Shown here: positions 7,760-17,494 of the stretch, piece after piece | Layout: the number at the start of each line of letters is the position of its first letter | How positions within the stretch are numbered: position 1 is the stretch's first letter | NCBI GenBank assembly: GCA_964442285.1 | Contig: CAYTZH010000012.1 | Coordinates: 1 to 64,000, forward strand | Length of the DNA stretch: 64,000 nt | Reading direction: 5' to 3' | Origin: CAYTZH01 sp964442285 | Lineage (GTDB): Bacteria; Myxococcota_A; UBA9160; JAFDET01 | The notes under the pieces: generated by a model | Databases searched by the model: none | Told to the model about the DNA's origin: nothing | The model's input: the letters and a program-made list of their open reading frames with translations, nothing else | Made by a program: the position numbers and the translations under genes

Positions 7760-10549
7760 GTGGGCAAGAGCCTGGTCATCACCGAGAAGCCCAGCGTGGC
7801 GCGGGACATCGCCGCCGCCCTCGGCGGCTTCGAGGAGCACGACGGCTACTTCGAGAGCGACGAGCAGGTCGTCACCTTCGCGGTGGGGCACCTGTTCGAG
7901 CTGCTCGAGCCCGAGGAGGTCGACGAGGTCTACAAGCGCTGGACCCTCGACACCCTGCCCATCATTCCGGAGCGCTTCCAGCTCAAGCCCAAGAAGGGCC
8001 AGAGCGACCGCATCCGGACCATCAAGCGCCTGCTGGCCCGGGACGACGTCGACGAGATCGTGAACGCCTGCGACGCCGGGCGCGAAGGCGAGCTGATCTT
8101 CCGGGAGATCGTCGACTACCTGGGCTCCGACAAGCCCATCCGCCGGCTGTGGCTGCAGTCGATGACCCGGAACGCCATCCAGCAGGGCTTCGACGCGCTG
8201 CTGCCCGGCGAAGAGCTCGAGGGGCTCGCCTCTGCGGCCGAGTGTCGCGCCTGGTCCGACTGGCTGATCGGCATGAACGCGACCCGCGCCCTGACCAAGC
8301 GCCTGAAGACGCGCAGCGAGCGAACCGCCTGGTCGGCGGGACGGGTGCAGACACCCACCCTGGCGATCCTCGTGGGTCGCGAGCTCGAGGTGCTGGCCCA
8401 CGTGCCGCGCCCGTTCTGGCGCGTGCAGGGCCGCTTCGACCACGAGGGCAACGAGTACAGCGGCACCTGGTTCGACCCGGCCTTCAAGGCCGGCGAGGAC
8501 GAGGAGGCCCGCGAGGACCGGATCTTCGACGAGGCCCGGGCCCAGGCCATCGTGGAGGCCGTCCAGGGGCGAGCGGGAACCGCCGAGGAGACCCGCAAGC
8601 CGTCGCGGGAGTCGGCGCCGCCGCTGTTCGATCTCACGAGCCTCCAGCGGGAGGGCAACCGCCGCTTCGGCTGGTCCGCGCGGCGCACGCTCTCCGCGGC
8701 CCAGCGCTGCTACGAGGGCCACAAGCTCCTGACCTATCCGCGGACCGACTCGCGCTGCCTGCCCACGGACTACCGGGCCACCGTCGACGGCCTGATCGAG
8801 ACCTTCGCCGCCAGCGGCGACTACAGCGGCGGCGGCCTGGCCTTCGCCGACTACGCGGCCGCGGCCCAGCGCCTGCGCGAGAACGGCCTGCAGAACACCG
8901 GGCGCGCCTTCGACGACGCCGGGGTGTCGGACCACTTCGCCATCATCCCCACCGGCAATCTGCCGACGGGCGATCTCTCCGGCGACGACCGCCGCCTCTA
9001 CGACCTGGTGCTGCGCCGCTTCCTCGGCACGTTCCATCCGGCGGCGGTCTGGGAGCGGGTGGAGCGGATCACCCGGGTGGGCGACGCCAGCTTCCGCACC
9101 CGGGCGCGCTCGCTCCAGGAGCCCGGCTGGCGGGCGGTCCTGCCCCAGACCGACGAGGGTGAGGGCGTGGCGCAGCTCGCGCCGCTGCGTCCCGGCCAGG
9201 ACGAGGTCTCCGGGGTGTCGGTCGACAACCGCGAGGCCGAGCTCGAGGCCGAGGAGACCAAGCCGCCCCCGCGGATCACCGAGGCGCGCCTGCTCTCGCT
9301 GATGGAGAACGCCGGCAAGCAGATCGAGGACGAGGATCTCGCCGCGGCCCTGCACGAGAAGGGGATCGGCACCCCGGCCACCCGGGCCGAGGTGATCGAG
9401 AACCTGATCGCCAAGGGCTACGTGGTGCGCACCGGCAAGGCCCTGCGTCCCACCGTGAAGGGCATCCGCCTGATCGACCTGCTCAAGCGCATGCACGCGG
9501 ATCGGCTCGCCTCCCCCGAGCTGACCGGCGAGATCGAGTACCACCTGCGCCAGGTCGAGCACGGAGAGCGCACGGCGGACGACTTCATGGGCGAGATCGA
9601 GACCTACGCCCGCGAGATCGTCGAGATCGCGAAGACCTTCGAGTACGACGACCTCTACGGTGCCGAGGAGCCCGTCGGCAACTGCCTGGTCTGCGGTCGG
9701 CCCATGGTGGAGCGGGCCTGGTTCTACACCTGCGAGACCGGGCCGCGGGTCCGCGTCAAGAAGGGCGAGGAGCCCCCCGAGCGCTGCCCCTTCGTGCTGT
9801 GGAAGGACGTGTCCGGCCGTTACCTGGATCCGGGCAGCGCCCGCGCCCTGCTCCGGGACGGCACCACGGGCGTGCTCGACGGCTTCATGGCCCGCAACGG
9901 CCGCATCTACAAGGGCCAGCTCGAGGTCGACCGGGACGAGTGGAAGGTGCGGGTCAAGTCCATGGGCTCGAGCGACGAGTCCGCCACCGACCCCGAGTAC
10001 GACGTGAACCCCGAGCCCCTGGGCCGCTGTCCCTTCGACGAGGACTGCGGGGTGGTGGAATCCCCCACCCACTTCATCTGCGAGCGGAAGCTGAAGGAGC
10101 AGGAGCACGGGAAGGATCCCGAGGCGCCCAAGCCCTGCGGCTTCGCGCTGCCCCGCACCGTGTGCAAGCGCGAGATCGTCCGGGACGAGGCGCTCGTCTA
10201 CCTCCGGAACCGCCGCACCGACCTCCTCACCGACTTCACGTCCCGCTTCGGGCGTCCGTTCTCCGCCACGCTGGTGCTCCGGGACAACGGCCGACACGGC
10301 TTCGAGTTCCCGCCCCGCCAGGGCGCTCAGGGCGGCTCGGGGGACAAGGCGGCGGCCGGCAAGAAGAAGGTTGGGAAGAAGGCCGGGAAGAAGGCCACCA
10401 CGCGCAAGAAGAAGCCGGCGACCCGCAAGAAGGCGGCCGCGCGCTCCACGGCGGCGGGACGCAAGAAGGCTGCCACCAGGAAGACGTCGCGCAAGAAGGT
10501 GTCGCGGAAGAAGACGTCTTCCGACGCGACGCCCGAGTCCGAGGACTGA
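7760..10549 (+). CDS. topB: DNA topoisomerase III with Lys/Arg-rich C-terminal tail
   Basis: 929 residues, type IA topoisomerase, which passes single DNA strands and decatenates or resolves recombination intermediates. The GTG start follows GGGAG. The TOPRIM domain begins SLVITEKPSVARDIAAALG and holds DAGREGELIF (Asp105). The catalytic tyrosine is Tyr326 in LLTYPRTDSRCLP. The region after about residue 630 carries cysteine clusters (CLVC...CETG...CPF, then CPFDEDC...CERK) that may bind zinc. The last 65 or so residues are a low-complexity, strongly basic tail (repeated KKK, RKK, KKA) like histone H1/alanine-rich DNA-binding tails, ending in an acidic ESED. The tail presumably raises DNA affinity. 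Confidence 0.93.
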   Translation: MGKSLVITEKPSVARDIAAALGGFEEHDGYFESDEQVVTFAVGHLFELLEPEEVDEVYKRWTLDTLPIIPERFQLKPKKGQSDRIRTIKRLLARDDVDEIVNACDAGREGELIFREIVDYLGSDKPIRRLWLQSMTRNAIQQGFDALLPGEELEGLASAAECRAWSDWLIGMNATRALTKRLKTRSERTAWSAGRVQTPTLAILVGRELEVLAHVPRPFWRVQGRFDHEGNEYSGTWFDPAFKAGEDEEAREDRIFDEARAQAIVEAVQGRAGTAEETRKPSRESAPPLFDLTSLQREGNRRFGWSARRTLSAAQRCYEGHKLLTYPRTDSRCLPTDYRATVDGLIETFAASGDYSGGGLAFADYAAAAQRLRENGLQNTGRAFDDAGVSDHFAIIPTGNLPTGDLSGDDRRLYDLVLRRFLGTFHPAAVWERVERITRVGDASFRTRARSLQEPGWRAVLPQTDEGEGVAQLAPLRPGQDEVSGVSVDNREAELEAEETKPPPRITEARLLSLMENAGKQIEDEDLAAALHEKGIGTPATRAEVIENLIAKGYVVRTGKALRPTVKGIRLIDLLKRMHADRLASPELTGEIEYHLRQVEHGERTADDFMGEIETYAREIVEIAKTFEYDDLYGAEEPVGNCLVCGRPMVERAWFYTCETGPRVRVKKGEEPPERCPFVLWKDVSGRYLDPGSARALLRDGTTGVLDGFMARNGRIYKGQLEVDRDEWKVRVKSMGSSDESATDPEYDVNPEPLGRCPFDEDCGVVESPTHFICERKLKEQEHGKDPEAPKPCGFALPRTVCKREIVRDEALVYLRNRRTDLLTDFTSRFGRPFSATLVLRDNGRHGFEFPPRQGAQGGSGDKAAAGKKKVGKKAGKKATTRKKKPATRKKAAARSTAAGRKKAATRKTSRKKVSRKKTSSDATPESED

Positions 10550-10671
10550 TCGCTCCCTCGCAGGACGTCGGCTCGCGCTCCAGCGTTCACTCGACGCGTC
10601 GCGTCGAAACGCCTCCGCGATCAAGCACCGCTCAAGTTCCAAAAACACTGTTCGATGAGTGCGGTAGTTGG

Positions 10672-10677
10672 TATAAG
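10672..10677 (+). promoter_or_regulatory. Candidate extended -10 element for the large DUF1302 gene
   Basis: TATAAG preceded by TGG gives a TGnTATAAN extended -10, in a region otherwise nearly devoid of A/T runs. It lies 140 bases upstream of the ATG, so transcripts would have a long leader ending in the hairpin at 10786-10811. The -35 region is weak. Confidence 0.4.
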
Positions 10678-10785
10678 TGCAGACGGCCGCGGACGGGGTT
10701 GCGCGCCAACTCACCCCACTCGCGGCCGCGTGGCGGGATCAGTGCGGGGAAGGCGTGCCGGGGACGACCCCGGTCGGCTGGTGAG

Positions 10786-10811
10786 TTGTACCCCCCGTAC
10801 AAGGAGGGGGG
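10786..10811 (+). promoter_or_regulatory. Hairpin overlapping the ribosome site of the DUF1302 gene
   Basis: TTGTAC (10786-10791) pairs with GTACAA (10797-10802), and the C-run between them could alternatively pair with the G-run that follows. The very strong site AAGGAGGGGG (10801-10810), six bases before the ATG, would be partly or fully covered. This suggests translational control of an abundant envelope protein, but it is a prediction from sequence only. Confidence 0.4.
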
Positions 10812-10816
10812 ACGCC

Positions 10817-13800
10817 ATGGACATGGGATCACCTGCGGCTTCCACAGCGGTCGCCTCGAGGCGGTGGGGCTGGCTGGGGCTGCTCGCCGCCTGGCTCGCG
10901 TTCGCCCCGACCGCCTCCGCCCTCGAGGCTCTCGACGGCAAGGTCCAGGTCCACGGCTACGCCGAGTCGGTGATGCGCGGCATCAGCGCCGAGTTCACCG
11001 ACGACTACGACCTCAGCCAGTGGCAGTGGATCGTCAACATCGAGTTCGAGTTCGAGATCGCGCCCGACGGCTTCGGTCCGTTCACCTCCATCACCGCCTT
11101 CACCCGGGTCGAGGGGCGCTACGACTGCGTCTGGAACAACGGCTGTGCGCTGTTCAACGAGCCGCCCTACGGCGATGCGACCCAGAAGATGCCCCTCTAC
11201 CTGACGGACGGTCTGAGCAACCCGTTCTCGGGCACCACCCGGGTCTTCAACCGGCTCGAGCGCTTCCAGCGCAACGACGGCACGAGCTCCATCGCCCTCG
11301 AAGCCGGCACTCCCGATCGACAGCTCCTGATCCCGGATCAGAGGATCTCCTCCGTGAGCCAGGGCGGCGCCTTCGCGGGCCTGTTCGAGACCGCCGGTCC
11401 CGATGGAGATCTCTTCACCGAGGACGACCCCGCCCGGGCCACCTTCCAGGAGTTCAGCGACTACTCGAGCACCTTCCTGCGGACCCGGGGATCCGTCGAC
11501 GGCTTCGGCAACCAGATCATCGTCGGCTACAAGCCCGGCGAGCGCCCGCCGACGCTGACCGAGATCGCGGACCGGCCGTTCCCCTACAGCACGATCGAGA
11601 ACAGCGCGATCGGGCTGTCGCTGCCCCCGGGCGCCAACCCCGGCCCCTTTCAGTCCGTACCCCTGGTGCAGGCCGGCGAGACCAACGATCCGACGGTGGC
11701 CCGCGGGCTCTACATCCCGAGTCCCGGCCTGATCCAGTTCCTCAACGAGCGCAAGTTCGGCGAGGACCTCATCGACTACGGCGAGACCGAGCTCGCCTTC
11801 AACCGCGGCGCAAGCCAGCGCGACGAGCAGGAGCTGAAGGAGGCCTACCTCGACGTCGAGATGTTCGACGGGCGCCTCTGGCTCCGGCTCGGCAAGCAGA
11901 CCATCGTCTGGGGCAAGACCGAGCTCTTCCGCAATCAGGACCAGTTCAATCCCCAGGACCTCGGTCTGGCCTCCCTGCCGTCCCTGGAGGAGTCGCGGAT
12001 CAACCTCTGGTCGGTGCGCGCCACCTGGTCCTTCTACGACGTCGGTCCCCTCGAGGACGTGCGCCTCGAGCTGGCCGCCATCTTCGACGACTTCGAGCCG
12101 ACGGACCTCGGTCGCTGCGGCGAGCCCTACGCGCCCCTGCCGGTGTGCGGCATCAACACGGGCATCTTCGCGGGACGCGCCGTCGGCTTCGGCCTCATGG
12201 GACGCGAGTCGCCCCCCTCCTGGTGGGAGAGCAGCAACGGTTGGGAGTTCGGCGGTCGCCTCGAGTGGCGCTGGCAGCGCTTCAGCTTCGCGCTCACCAA
12301 CTTCTACGGCTTCTCCGACACGCCCACCGCGGAGCCCATCTTCAACTTCGAGCGCAACGTCGATCCGGAGACGGGTCGGCCGCGCACCGCCTGGAGCCGG
12401 CTCCCGTGCGACCCGGAGGGCGATCGCCGGGACACCCGGGGCTGCCTGGGCGACACGGACCGCCTGCGCTTCCTCTCCACGACGCGCGGCGCCACGGCCA
12501 CCGACGAGGAGCGCGACCAGGTCCTGCGCAACCAGTCCTCCAACGCCCAGTTCTTTGCGACCATCTGCTCGGCCACCATCGGCGCCACCACGCTGATCCC
12601 GGGCCTCGAGAACGAGTGCGGCTTCCGGGTCTTCAGCAGCCCCATCGTGCTGGTGGAGTCCCTGGGGCTTCCGTCGGGCTCCCTCGGGATCATCGGGATC
12701 GGGGACGAGGACCCGATCTCCCTGCTGATCAACATCCTGCTCGGGGGCTCCACCCTCTTCGAGTCGCTCGCCTTCGGGCTCCTGATCGACGGCGTCGACG
12801 CCCTCGCGACCTTCACGCTGTCGGAGCAGGCCCTGGCACTGGCAAATGCGGTCACGGGCGTTCCGCTCAACATCGACACGACGGCGGGCGCGCCCAGCTC
12901 CCTCTTCGGCCTCTACGACCTCGACAACCTCCTCACGCGGGAGCAGCAGGCGCTGATCGGGTGTGGCGAGTTCTACGGCACCAACTGCGACAGCCAGGGC
13001 CTGGACCTCCTCAACGCGGAGGCGAGCGCCATCCTGCAGTCGTTCCCGGGCTTCGACGGAACGCCGATCATGGGCTTCGACACCTTCGATCGGGGCCAGC
13101 CCGGCACCCTGGGCTTCGATGGCGGGCCGGTCTGCACCCGCTTCGAGCGGGGTCGGACCTTCGTCCTGCCCGGCTGCCGCGGGCCCGAGGACGATGGCTA
13201 CGAACCCGACATCGACGGGCGCCCCTTCTTCGACGTCCGACGCCAGCTCTTCACGGCCGATCCACGCGGACTCACGGGCGTCGGAACCGACGACCTCTTC
13301 GAATTCGACCGGGTCGCCATGAGCATCGGCAAGGAATGCGACTCGGTGCAGGCGGCGGTCAATGCCGGCGGCGGGGCCACTGGCGCGGACGTGCGGCTGA
13401 TCCATCCCTACACCTGTGAGCCCTTCCGCAGCGAGATGGCCGCGTTCTCCTACAACCTGATGATCCTGGCGGTGCTCTTCTCGACCGAGCGCGGCGCCGA
13501 CGGCAACGACGTCTTCGAGCCGGACGAGTTCGATCCCGACCGTCCGTTCGCCAAGAACCGCTGCTCCCTGCGCCAGCCCCAGCACTGTCGGGCCATCAAG
13601 GGCCTGCTCGGCACCGCGGGCAACCGCCGCAACGACGTGCTCGCCGGCGGCAACGGCCGCTTCGGCCGGCGCGACTTCCTGTGGCACGGAGCCCAGCAGC
13701 TGGTCCTGACCTATCCCAAGCGCAACATCCTGGGCTTCTCCATGGACTTCGCCGAGGACTTGTCCAAGACCAACTGGAGCCTCGAGTTCACCTGGGTGGA

Positions 13801-14311
13801 GGGGGATCCCTTCTCCAACCGCAACGACCCGAACGGCTTCTCGCTGATCGACACCTACAACCTGACGGTCTCGATCGACCGGCCGACCTTCATCAACTTC
13901 CTGAACGTGAACCGGACCTTCTTCTTCAACACCCAGGTCTTCTTCAGCTACCGGCCGGAGCACACCCCGGCCTTCAGCGCGGAGGGGCCCTGGAACGTGC
14001 TGGGCGTGTTCACCGTATTCACGGGCTACTTCCAGGACCGCCTGAACATGGCGGCCACGTTCGTCTACGACCTGCAGTCGCGCTCGGGAGCGATCCTGCC
14101 GTCTGCGAACTACCGCTTCAACCAGGACACCACCCTGCAGTTCGGCATGGCGTTCTTCTACGGCCGCCAGGATCGACGCATCCAGTTCCTGAACCCCCAG
14201 GCGGTGGGTCAGAACGTGGGCCGGGACGCCTACCGGAGCTTCGTGGAGAACGGCCTCGCCGCGGTCCGCGACCGGGACGAGATCTTCCTGCGGCTGCGCT
14301 GGACCTTCTGA
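10817..14311 (+). CDS. Large DUF1302 family outer-membrane-type protein
   Basis: 1164 residues, about twice the size of common DUF1302 proteins. A signal peptide ends at about PTASALEALDG. The N-terminal part (residues 40-600) has alternating beta-type segments and the sequence LWLRLGKQTIVWGKTELFRNQDQFNP typical of the family. The middle (about 540-900) is a long insert with several cysteines (IGCGEFYGTNC, VCTRFERG, PGCRGPEDD) and hydrophobic stretches. The C-terminus returns to amphipathic strands and ends in LRLRWTF, with a terminal aromatic like many outer-membrane barrels. It is convergent with a DUF1329 gene, the usual partner family. A role in lipid or hydrophobic-substrate handling at the outer membrane has been suggested for such pairs; nothing here proves it. 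Confidence 0.85.
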   Translation: MDMGSPAASTAVASRRWGWLGLLAAWLAFAPTASALEALDGKVQVHGYAESVMRGISAEFTDDYDLSQWQWIVNIEFEFEIAPDGFGPFTSITAFTRVEGRYDCVWNNGCALFNEPPYGDATQKMPLYLTDGLSNPFSGTTRVFNRLERFQRNDGTSSIALEAGTPDRQLLIPDQRISSVSQGGAFAGLFETAGPDGDLFTEDDPARATFQEFSDYSSTFLRTRGSVDGFGNQIIVGYKPGERPPTLTEIADRPFPYSTIENSAIGLSLPPGANPGPFQSVPLVQAGETNDPTVARGLYIPSPGLIQFLNERKFGEDLIDYGETELAFNRGASQRDEQELKEAYLDVEMFDGRLWLRLGKQTIVWGKTELFRNQDQFNPQDLGLASLPSLEESRINLWSVRATWSFYDVGPLEDVRLELAAIFDDFEPTDLGRCGEPYAPLPVCGINTGIFAGRAVGFGLMGRESPPSWWESSNGWEFGGRLEWRWQRFSFALTNFYGFSDTPTAEPIFNFERNVDPETGRPRTAWSRLPCDPEGDRRDTRGCLGDTDRLRFLSTTRGATATDEERDQVLRNQSSNAQFFATICSATIGATTLIPGLENECGFRVFSSPIVLVESLGLPSGSLGIIGIGDEDPISLLINILLGGSTLFESLAFGLLIDGVDALATFTLSEQALALANAVTGVPLNIDTTAGAPSSLFGLYDLDNLLTREQQALIGCGEFYGTNCDSQGLDLLNAEASAILQSFPGFDGTPIMGFDTFDRGQPGTLGFDGGPVCTRFERGRTFVLPGCRGPEDDGYEPDIDGRPFFDVRRQLFTADPRGLTGVGTDDLFEFDRVAMSIGKECDSVQAAVNAGGGATGADVRLIHPYTCEPFRSEMAAFSYNLMILAVLFSTERGADGNDVFEPDEFDPDRPFAKNRCSLRQPQHCRAIKGLLGTAGNRRNDVLAGGNGRFGRRDFLWHGAQQLVLTYPKRNILGFSMDFAEDLSKTNWSLEFTWVEGDPFSNRNDPNGFSLIDTYNLTVSIDRPTFINFLNVNRTFFFNTQVFFSYRPEHTPAFSAEGPWNVLGVFTVFTGYFQDRLNMAATFVYDLQSRSGAILPSANYRFNQDTTLQFGMAFFYGRQDRRIQFLNPQAVGQNVGRDAYRSFVENGLAAVRDRDEIFLRLRWTF

Positions 14312-14332
14312 GCGGAGGGCGCGGCCCGGGGC

Positions 14333-15781
14333 TCAGTGCCCCTTCTCGAGCTCGGCCACGGAGGTGAGCTTGCGGCGCTCGTCCTCGCTGCGGGGCACCG
14401 AGGACAGGTCGTAGGACTCGCGGCGCCAGCCGGCGCTCCCCACCACGGAGACGAAGCTCGCCGCCACCGGGTCGAAGACCAGGGCCGGCTCGCCCGAGGG
14501 CCAGCGCGGATAGTCGACCTGGTCGCCGCTGAAGCGGTGGGCCAGGATCCCCACCTCGTAGAGCAGGCCGTTCCGACGATACGAGATGAAGTAGAGCGGC
14601 TGCTGGGTCTGGTAGTCCACGTAGAGCGTCACCCGCGTGGGCTCCTCGCTCTCGCGCCGGGAGACGCCGCGGATCACCAGCGCCCGCCGGACCTCCCAGC
14701 GGTCGCTCGCCAGGGAGAGGCCGCTCGGCCCGAAGTTGCGCTCCTCCGTGAGCGGCCAGCCCGGCCTCGCCACGTTCAGCGGCGCCAGCACGTCCCGCTC
14801 GTCGAGGAGCGTCCACGTATAGGCGTTGGGACGCAACGCCAGACCCACGAAGCCCTTGCGGATGTTCTCGCTCACCGCGATGGACACGCCCGCGGTGGGG
14901 GAGATGCTCTTGAGCTGCTCGCCGTCGCCGTAGGGGACGGGCCCGCCGGCCTGGAACTGGCCGCTCACCGAGTAGCGGGGCAGGAACAGGCCGTCGACCC
15001 AGGCGGTGGCCGCGCGTCGCGGCTTGCGCATCTCGGGCACGTAGACGTAGGTGCGATCGGACTCGCGCCACTTCCGCCGCGTGCGGTCCGGACGCAGCTG
15101 GCGCCAGGCCAGGTGACGCGCGTTGAAGGGCTCCTCGAAGCGGCCCCCGGCGATCCAGGTGTGACCCTCCGACCCGGGCAGGCTGTAGTCTGGGGCGAGG
15201 TCGGACCGGGCTCCGGTCTGGATCAGGAAGAAGGAGCCCTCGTAGGTGTGGGTGGTTCCGATCCGGCTCGGCATGTCGACCAGCCGGAAGCGGCCGAGCG
15301 GCCCGGCCCCGCGATAGCGGAGCTCGAGGTTCCAGGCCCAGCGCGCGGCGGCGTCCTCCGCGGCGGGATCGATCGTGTCCGGCGGGAAGGGCAGGCCGGC
15401 GACGTAGCCCCGGAGATTGCCCCGCTCGTCGAGCTCGACCCCGTCCCAGTGGGTCTGGGTCGCGGACGCGTAGAACAGCGGCACCGGGTAGCGGCGGTGG
15501 CACGGGCCGATCTCCATCCGCATGCCTTCGTGGAAGAAGGACTCCCGGTAGTTCCAGATCTCGGGCGGAAGCAGGCTCCGCAGGACCATCAGGCCCTGGA
15601 CCGTGACCAGCATGCCCTCTTCGAGCCGGAAGGTGGTGTCGCCCTCGAGGGCGCCGCCCGGGTCCTCCACGGTCAGGAGCGGACAGGTCCCTTCGGCCGG
15701 CGGGGCCGCAGGCGCCGGCGGCGCGGCCAGCAGAAGCAGCAGAAGGGCGGTCGTTCCCCCCCCGAGCTGGGCACGGTGCAT
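14333..15781 (-). CDS. DUF1329 family exported protein
   Basis: 482 residues from the ATG at 15781, chosen because a GGGGGGA ribosome site precedes it and the signal peptide (LLLLLLAAPPAPAAPP) then starts correctly. Family features seen are YVAGLPFPPDTIDPAAEDAA, WNLELRYRGAG, the RKWRESDRTYVYVPEMRKPRR region, and a C-terminal half with FISYRRNGLLYEVGIL. DUF1329 proteins have a LolA/LolB-like fold and are periplasmic or outer-membrane associated. The gene ends 21 bases from the end of the large DUF1302 gene, in convergent orientation, supporting a functional pair. Confidence 0.87.
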   Translation of the reverse strand: MHRAQLGGGTTALLLLLLAAPPAPAAPPAEGTCPLLTVEDPGGALEGDTTFRLEEGMLVTVQGLMVLRSLLPPEIWNYRESFFHEGMRMEIGPCHRRYPVPLFYASATQTHWDGVELDERGNLRGYVAGLPFPPDTIDPAAEDAAARWAWNLELRYRGAGPLGRFRLVDMPSRIGTTHTYEGSFFLIQTGARSDLAPDYSLPGSEGHTWIAGGRFEEPFNARHLAWRQLRPDRTRRKWRESDRTYVYVPEMRKPRRAATAWVDGLFLPRYSVSGQFQAGGPVPYGDGEQLKSISPTAGVSIAVSENIRKGFVGLALRPNAYTWTLLDERDVLAPLNVARPGWPLTEERNFGPSGLSLASDRWEVRRALVIRGVSRRESEEPTRVTLYVDYQTQQPLYFISYRRNGLLYEVGILAHRFSGDQVDYPRWPSGEPALVFDPVAASFVSVVGSAGWRRESYDLSSVPRSEDERRKLTSVAELEKGH

Positions 15782-15846
15782 CGCGTTTCCCCCCGAAGAC
15801 GATCCTGCCATTCTACCGTACCCTCCCCAAAGGGAGGATTCGCCCG

Positions 15847-16815
15847 GTGCGACGGCGCTCCATCGGCATCCCGCTCACGATCGGCATCGTCGTGCTGGTG
15901 CTGGCCGTGGCGCTGGCCGTGGGCTGGCCCGTGGTGGTCGTCTCCGACCTCGCCTCCGCCGCCCGCGGGCTGAGCGGCATCCAGCTCGGGCTGCTGGTCC
16001 TGGGCGGCGTGGTCTCGGCCCTGCTCCTGGTGGGTCTCGGACTCCTGCTCGCCTGGCTGGTTCGCGAGATGCGCTTCAACCAGCGTCAGCAGGCCTTCCT
16101 CGACGCCGTGACCCACGAGATGAAGACGCCGCTGGCCTCCCTGCGCCTCTATCTCGACACCCTGGCGCGTCACGACCCGGCGCCCGAGCGCCGTCGCGAG
16201 TTCCTGGGTCGCATGGGCGAGGACGTGGACCGGCTGCACCACACGGTGGAGCAGATCCTGGTGGCGGCCCGCGCCGAGGAGCGCAAGCCCCTGCGGGAGC
16301 GGGTGGACCTGCGCGAGGTGCTGCTGGACTGCGCGGCCGAGGTCCGCGCGCGCCACCACCTGCCCGAGGAGGCGATCCAGCTCCACGGGGCCGGGCCCTG
16401 TCCGGTCTGGGGCGACGCCACCGAGTTCGGGATGATCTTCGGCAACCTGGTGGAGAACGCCGTGAAGTACTCCGAGAGCCCGGTGGAGGTCCGGGTGGAC
16501 CTGCGGCCGAGCGAGGACGGCCGCGTGGCCGTGGAGATCACCGACCGGGGCATCGGGATCCCCGCCGAGGACCTGTCCAAGATCTTCCAGCGCTTCTACC
16601 GGGCCGGCCGCGACGTGCAGCGCAAGGCCGCCGGCCTGGGCCTCGGCCTGTTCATCGTCCGCAGCCTGGTGCGCCGCCACGGGGGCCGGGTGTGGGCGCG
16701 CAGCGACGGGGTCGGGCGCGGCAGCCGCTTCGTGGTGACCCTCCGCGCGGCGACACCGCCCCCGCGCGGATCCCTGCCGCCCGTGGAGATGCATGCCGAG
16801 AATCCTGGTCGTTGA
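15847..16815 (+). CDS. Sensor histidine kinase without a separate sensor domain
   Basis: 322 residues, GTG start behind AGGGAGG; that ribosome site is part of a CCTCCC-CAAA-GGGAGG inverted repeat that could hide it. Two transmembrane helices (about residues 7-33 and 47-72) are joined by a short loop of about a dozen residues, so the signal is probably read in or at the membrane. Then HisKA with the phospho-acceptor His90 in AVTHEMKTPLASLRLYL, and HATPase_c with the N-box IFGNLVENAVKYS, G1 DRGIGIPAEDL, F-box FQRFYRA and G2 GLGLGLFIVRSLV. The last 23 bases overlap the response regulator gene. It should phosphorylate that regulator. The stimulus is unknown. Confidence 0.93.
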   Translation: MRRRSIGIPLTIGIVVLVLAVALAVGWPVVVVSDLASAARGLSGIQLGLLVLGGVVSALLLVGLGLLLAWLVREMRFNQRQQAFLDAVTHEMKTPLASLRLYLDTLARHDPAPERRREFLGRMGEDVDRLHHTVEQILVAARAEERKPLRERVDLREVLLDCAAEVRARHHLPEEAIQLHGAGPCPVWGDATEFGMIFGNLVENAVKYSESPVEVRVDLRPSEDGRVAVEITDRGIGIPAEDLSKIFQRFYRAGRDVQRKAAGLGLGLFIVRSLVRRHGGRVWARSDGVGRGSRFVVTLRAATPPPRGSLPPVEMHAENPGR

Positions 16816-17494
16816 GGACGAGGCCCACCTGGCCGAGGGGCTCCAGTTTAACCTGGAGGCCGAGGGCCACGAGGTGGAGATCGCCGGCGACGGGGCCCGC
16901 GCCGTCGAGCGGGTCACCGGGGGCGGAGAGCCGGTCCACCTGGTGGTGCTCGACGTGATGCTGCCCGAGCTGAACGGCTTCGAGGTGGCCCGGCGCATCC
17001 GGGCCTCGGGAAACTACGTTCCGATCCTCATCCTGACGGCCAAGGACGACGCGGCCGACGTGGTCCGCGGCCTGGAGGAGGGCGCCGACGACTACCTGGT
17101 GAAGCCCTTCCAGCTGGAGGAGCTGCTGGCGCGCGTGCGCGTGCTGCTGCGCCGCCGCCGCTGGGATGGCGTGTCGCCGGGCGGGGCGCCGCCCCGGGTG
17201 GAGGCCTTCGGCGACGTGAAGATCCACTTCGACCGCTTCGAGCTGGAGAGCCCCCGGGGCACCGTCCAGCTCACGACCCGGGAGATGGGGCTCCTGCGCG
17301 CGCTCATCGACCGCGAGGGCGAGGCGGTCACCCGCGGCGAGCTCCTCGAAGAGGTCTGGGGCCTCCGGGCCGAGACCCGGACCCGGGTGGTGGACAGCTT
17401 CGTCTCCCGGCTCCGGAAGTACGTGGAGGAGGACCCGTCGCGCCCGCGACACATCGTCTCCGTGCGCGGGCACGGCTATCGTTTCGATCGATGA
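16793..17494 (+). CDS. OmpR/PhoB-family response regulator
   Basis: 233 residues. The receiver domain has the acidic pocket (VVEDE), phospho-acceptor Asp54 in VVLDVMLPELNGF, a Thr in ILTAKDD and the Lys in LVKPFQLEELLARV. The C-terminal winged-helix DNA-binding domain contains LTTREMGLLRALIDREGEAV, RTRVVDSFVSRLRKYVEED and the wing HIVSVRGHGYRFDR. The ATG lies inside the kinase gene and the stop overlaps the next start (ATGA), so kinase, regulator and CBS protein are one translation unit. Target genes are not evident. Confidence 0.95.
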   Translation: MPRILVVEDEAHLAEGLQFNLEAEGHEVEIAGDGARAVERVTGGGEPVHLVVLDVMLPELNGFEVARRIRASGNYVPILILTAKDDAADVVRGLEEGADDYLVKPFQLEELLARVRVLLRRRRWDGVSPGGAPPRVEAFGDVKIHFDRFELESPRGTVQLTTREMGLLRALIDREGEAVTRGELLEEVWGLRAETRTRVVDSFVSRLRKYVEEDPSRPRHIVSVRGHGYRFDR

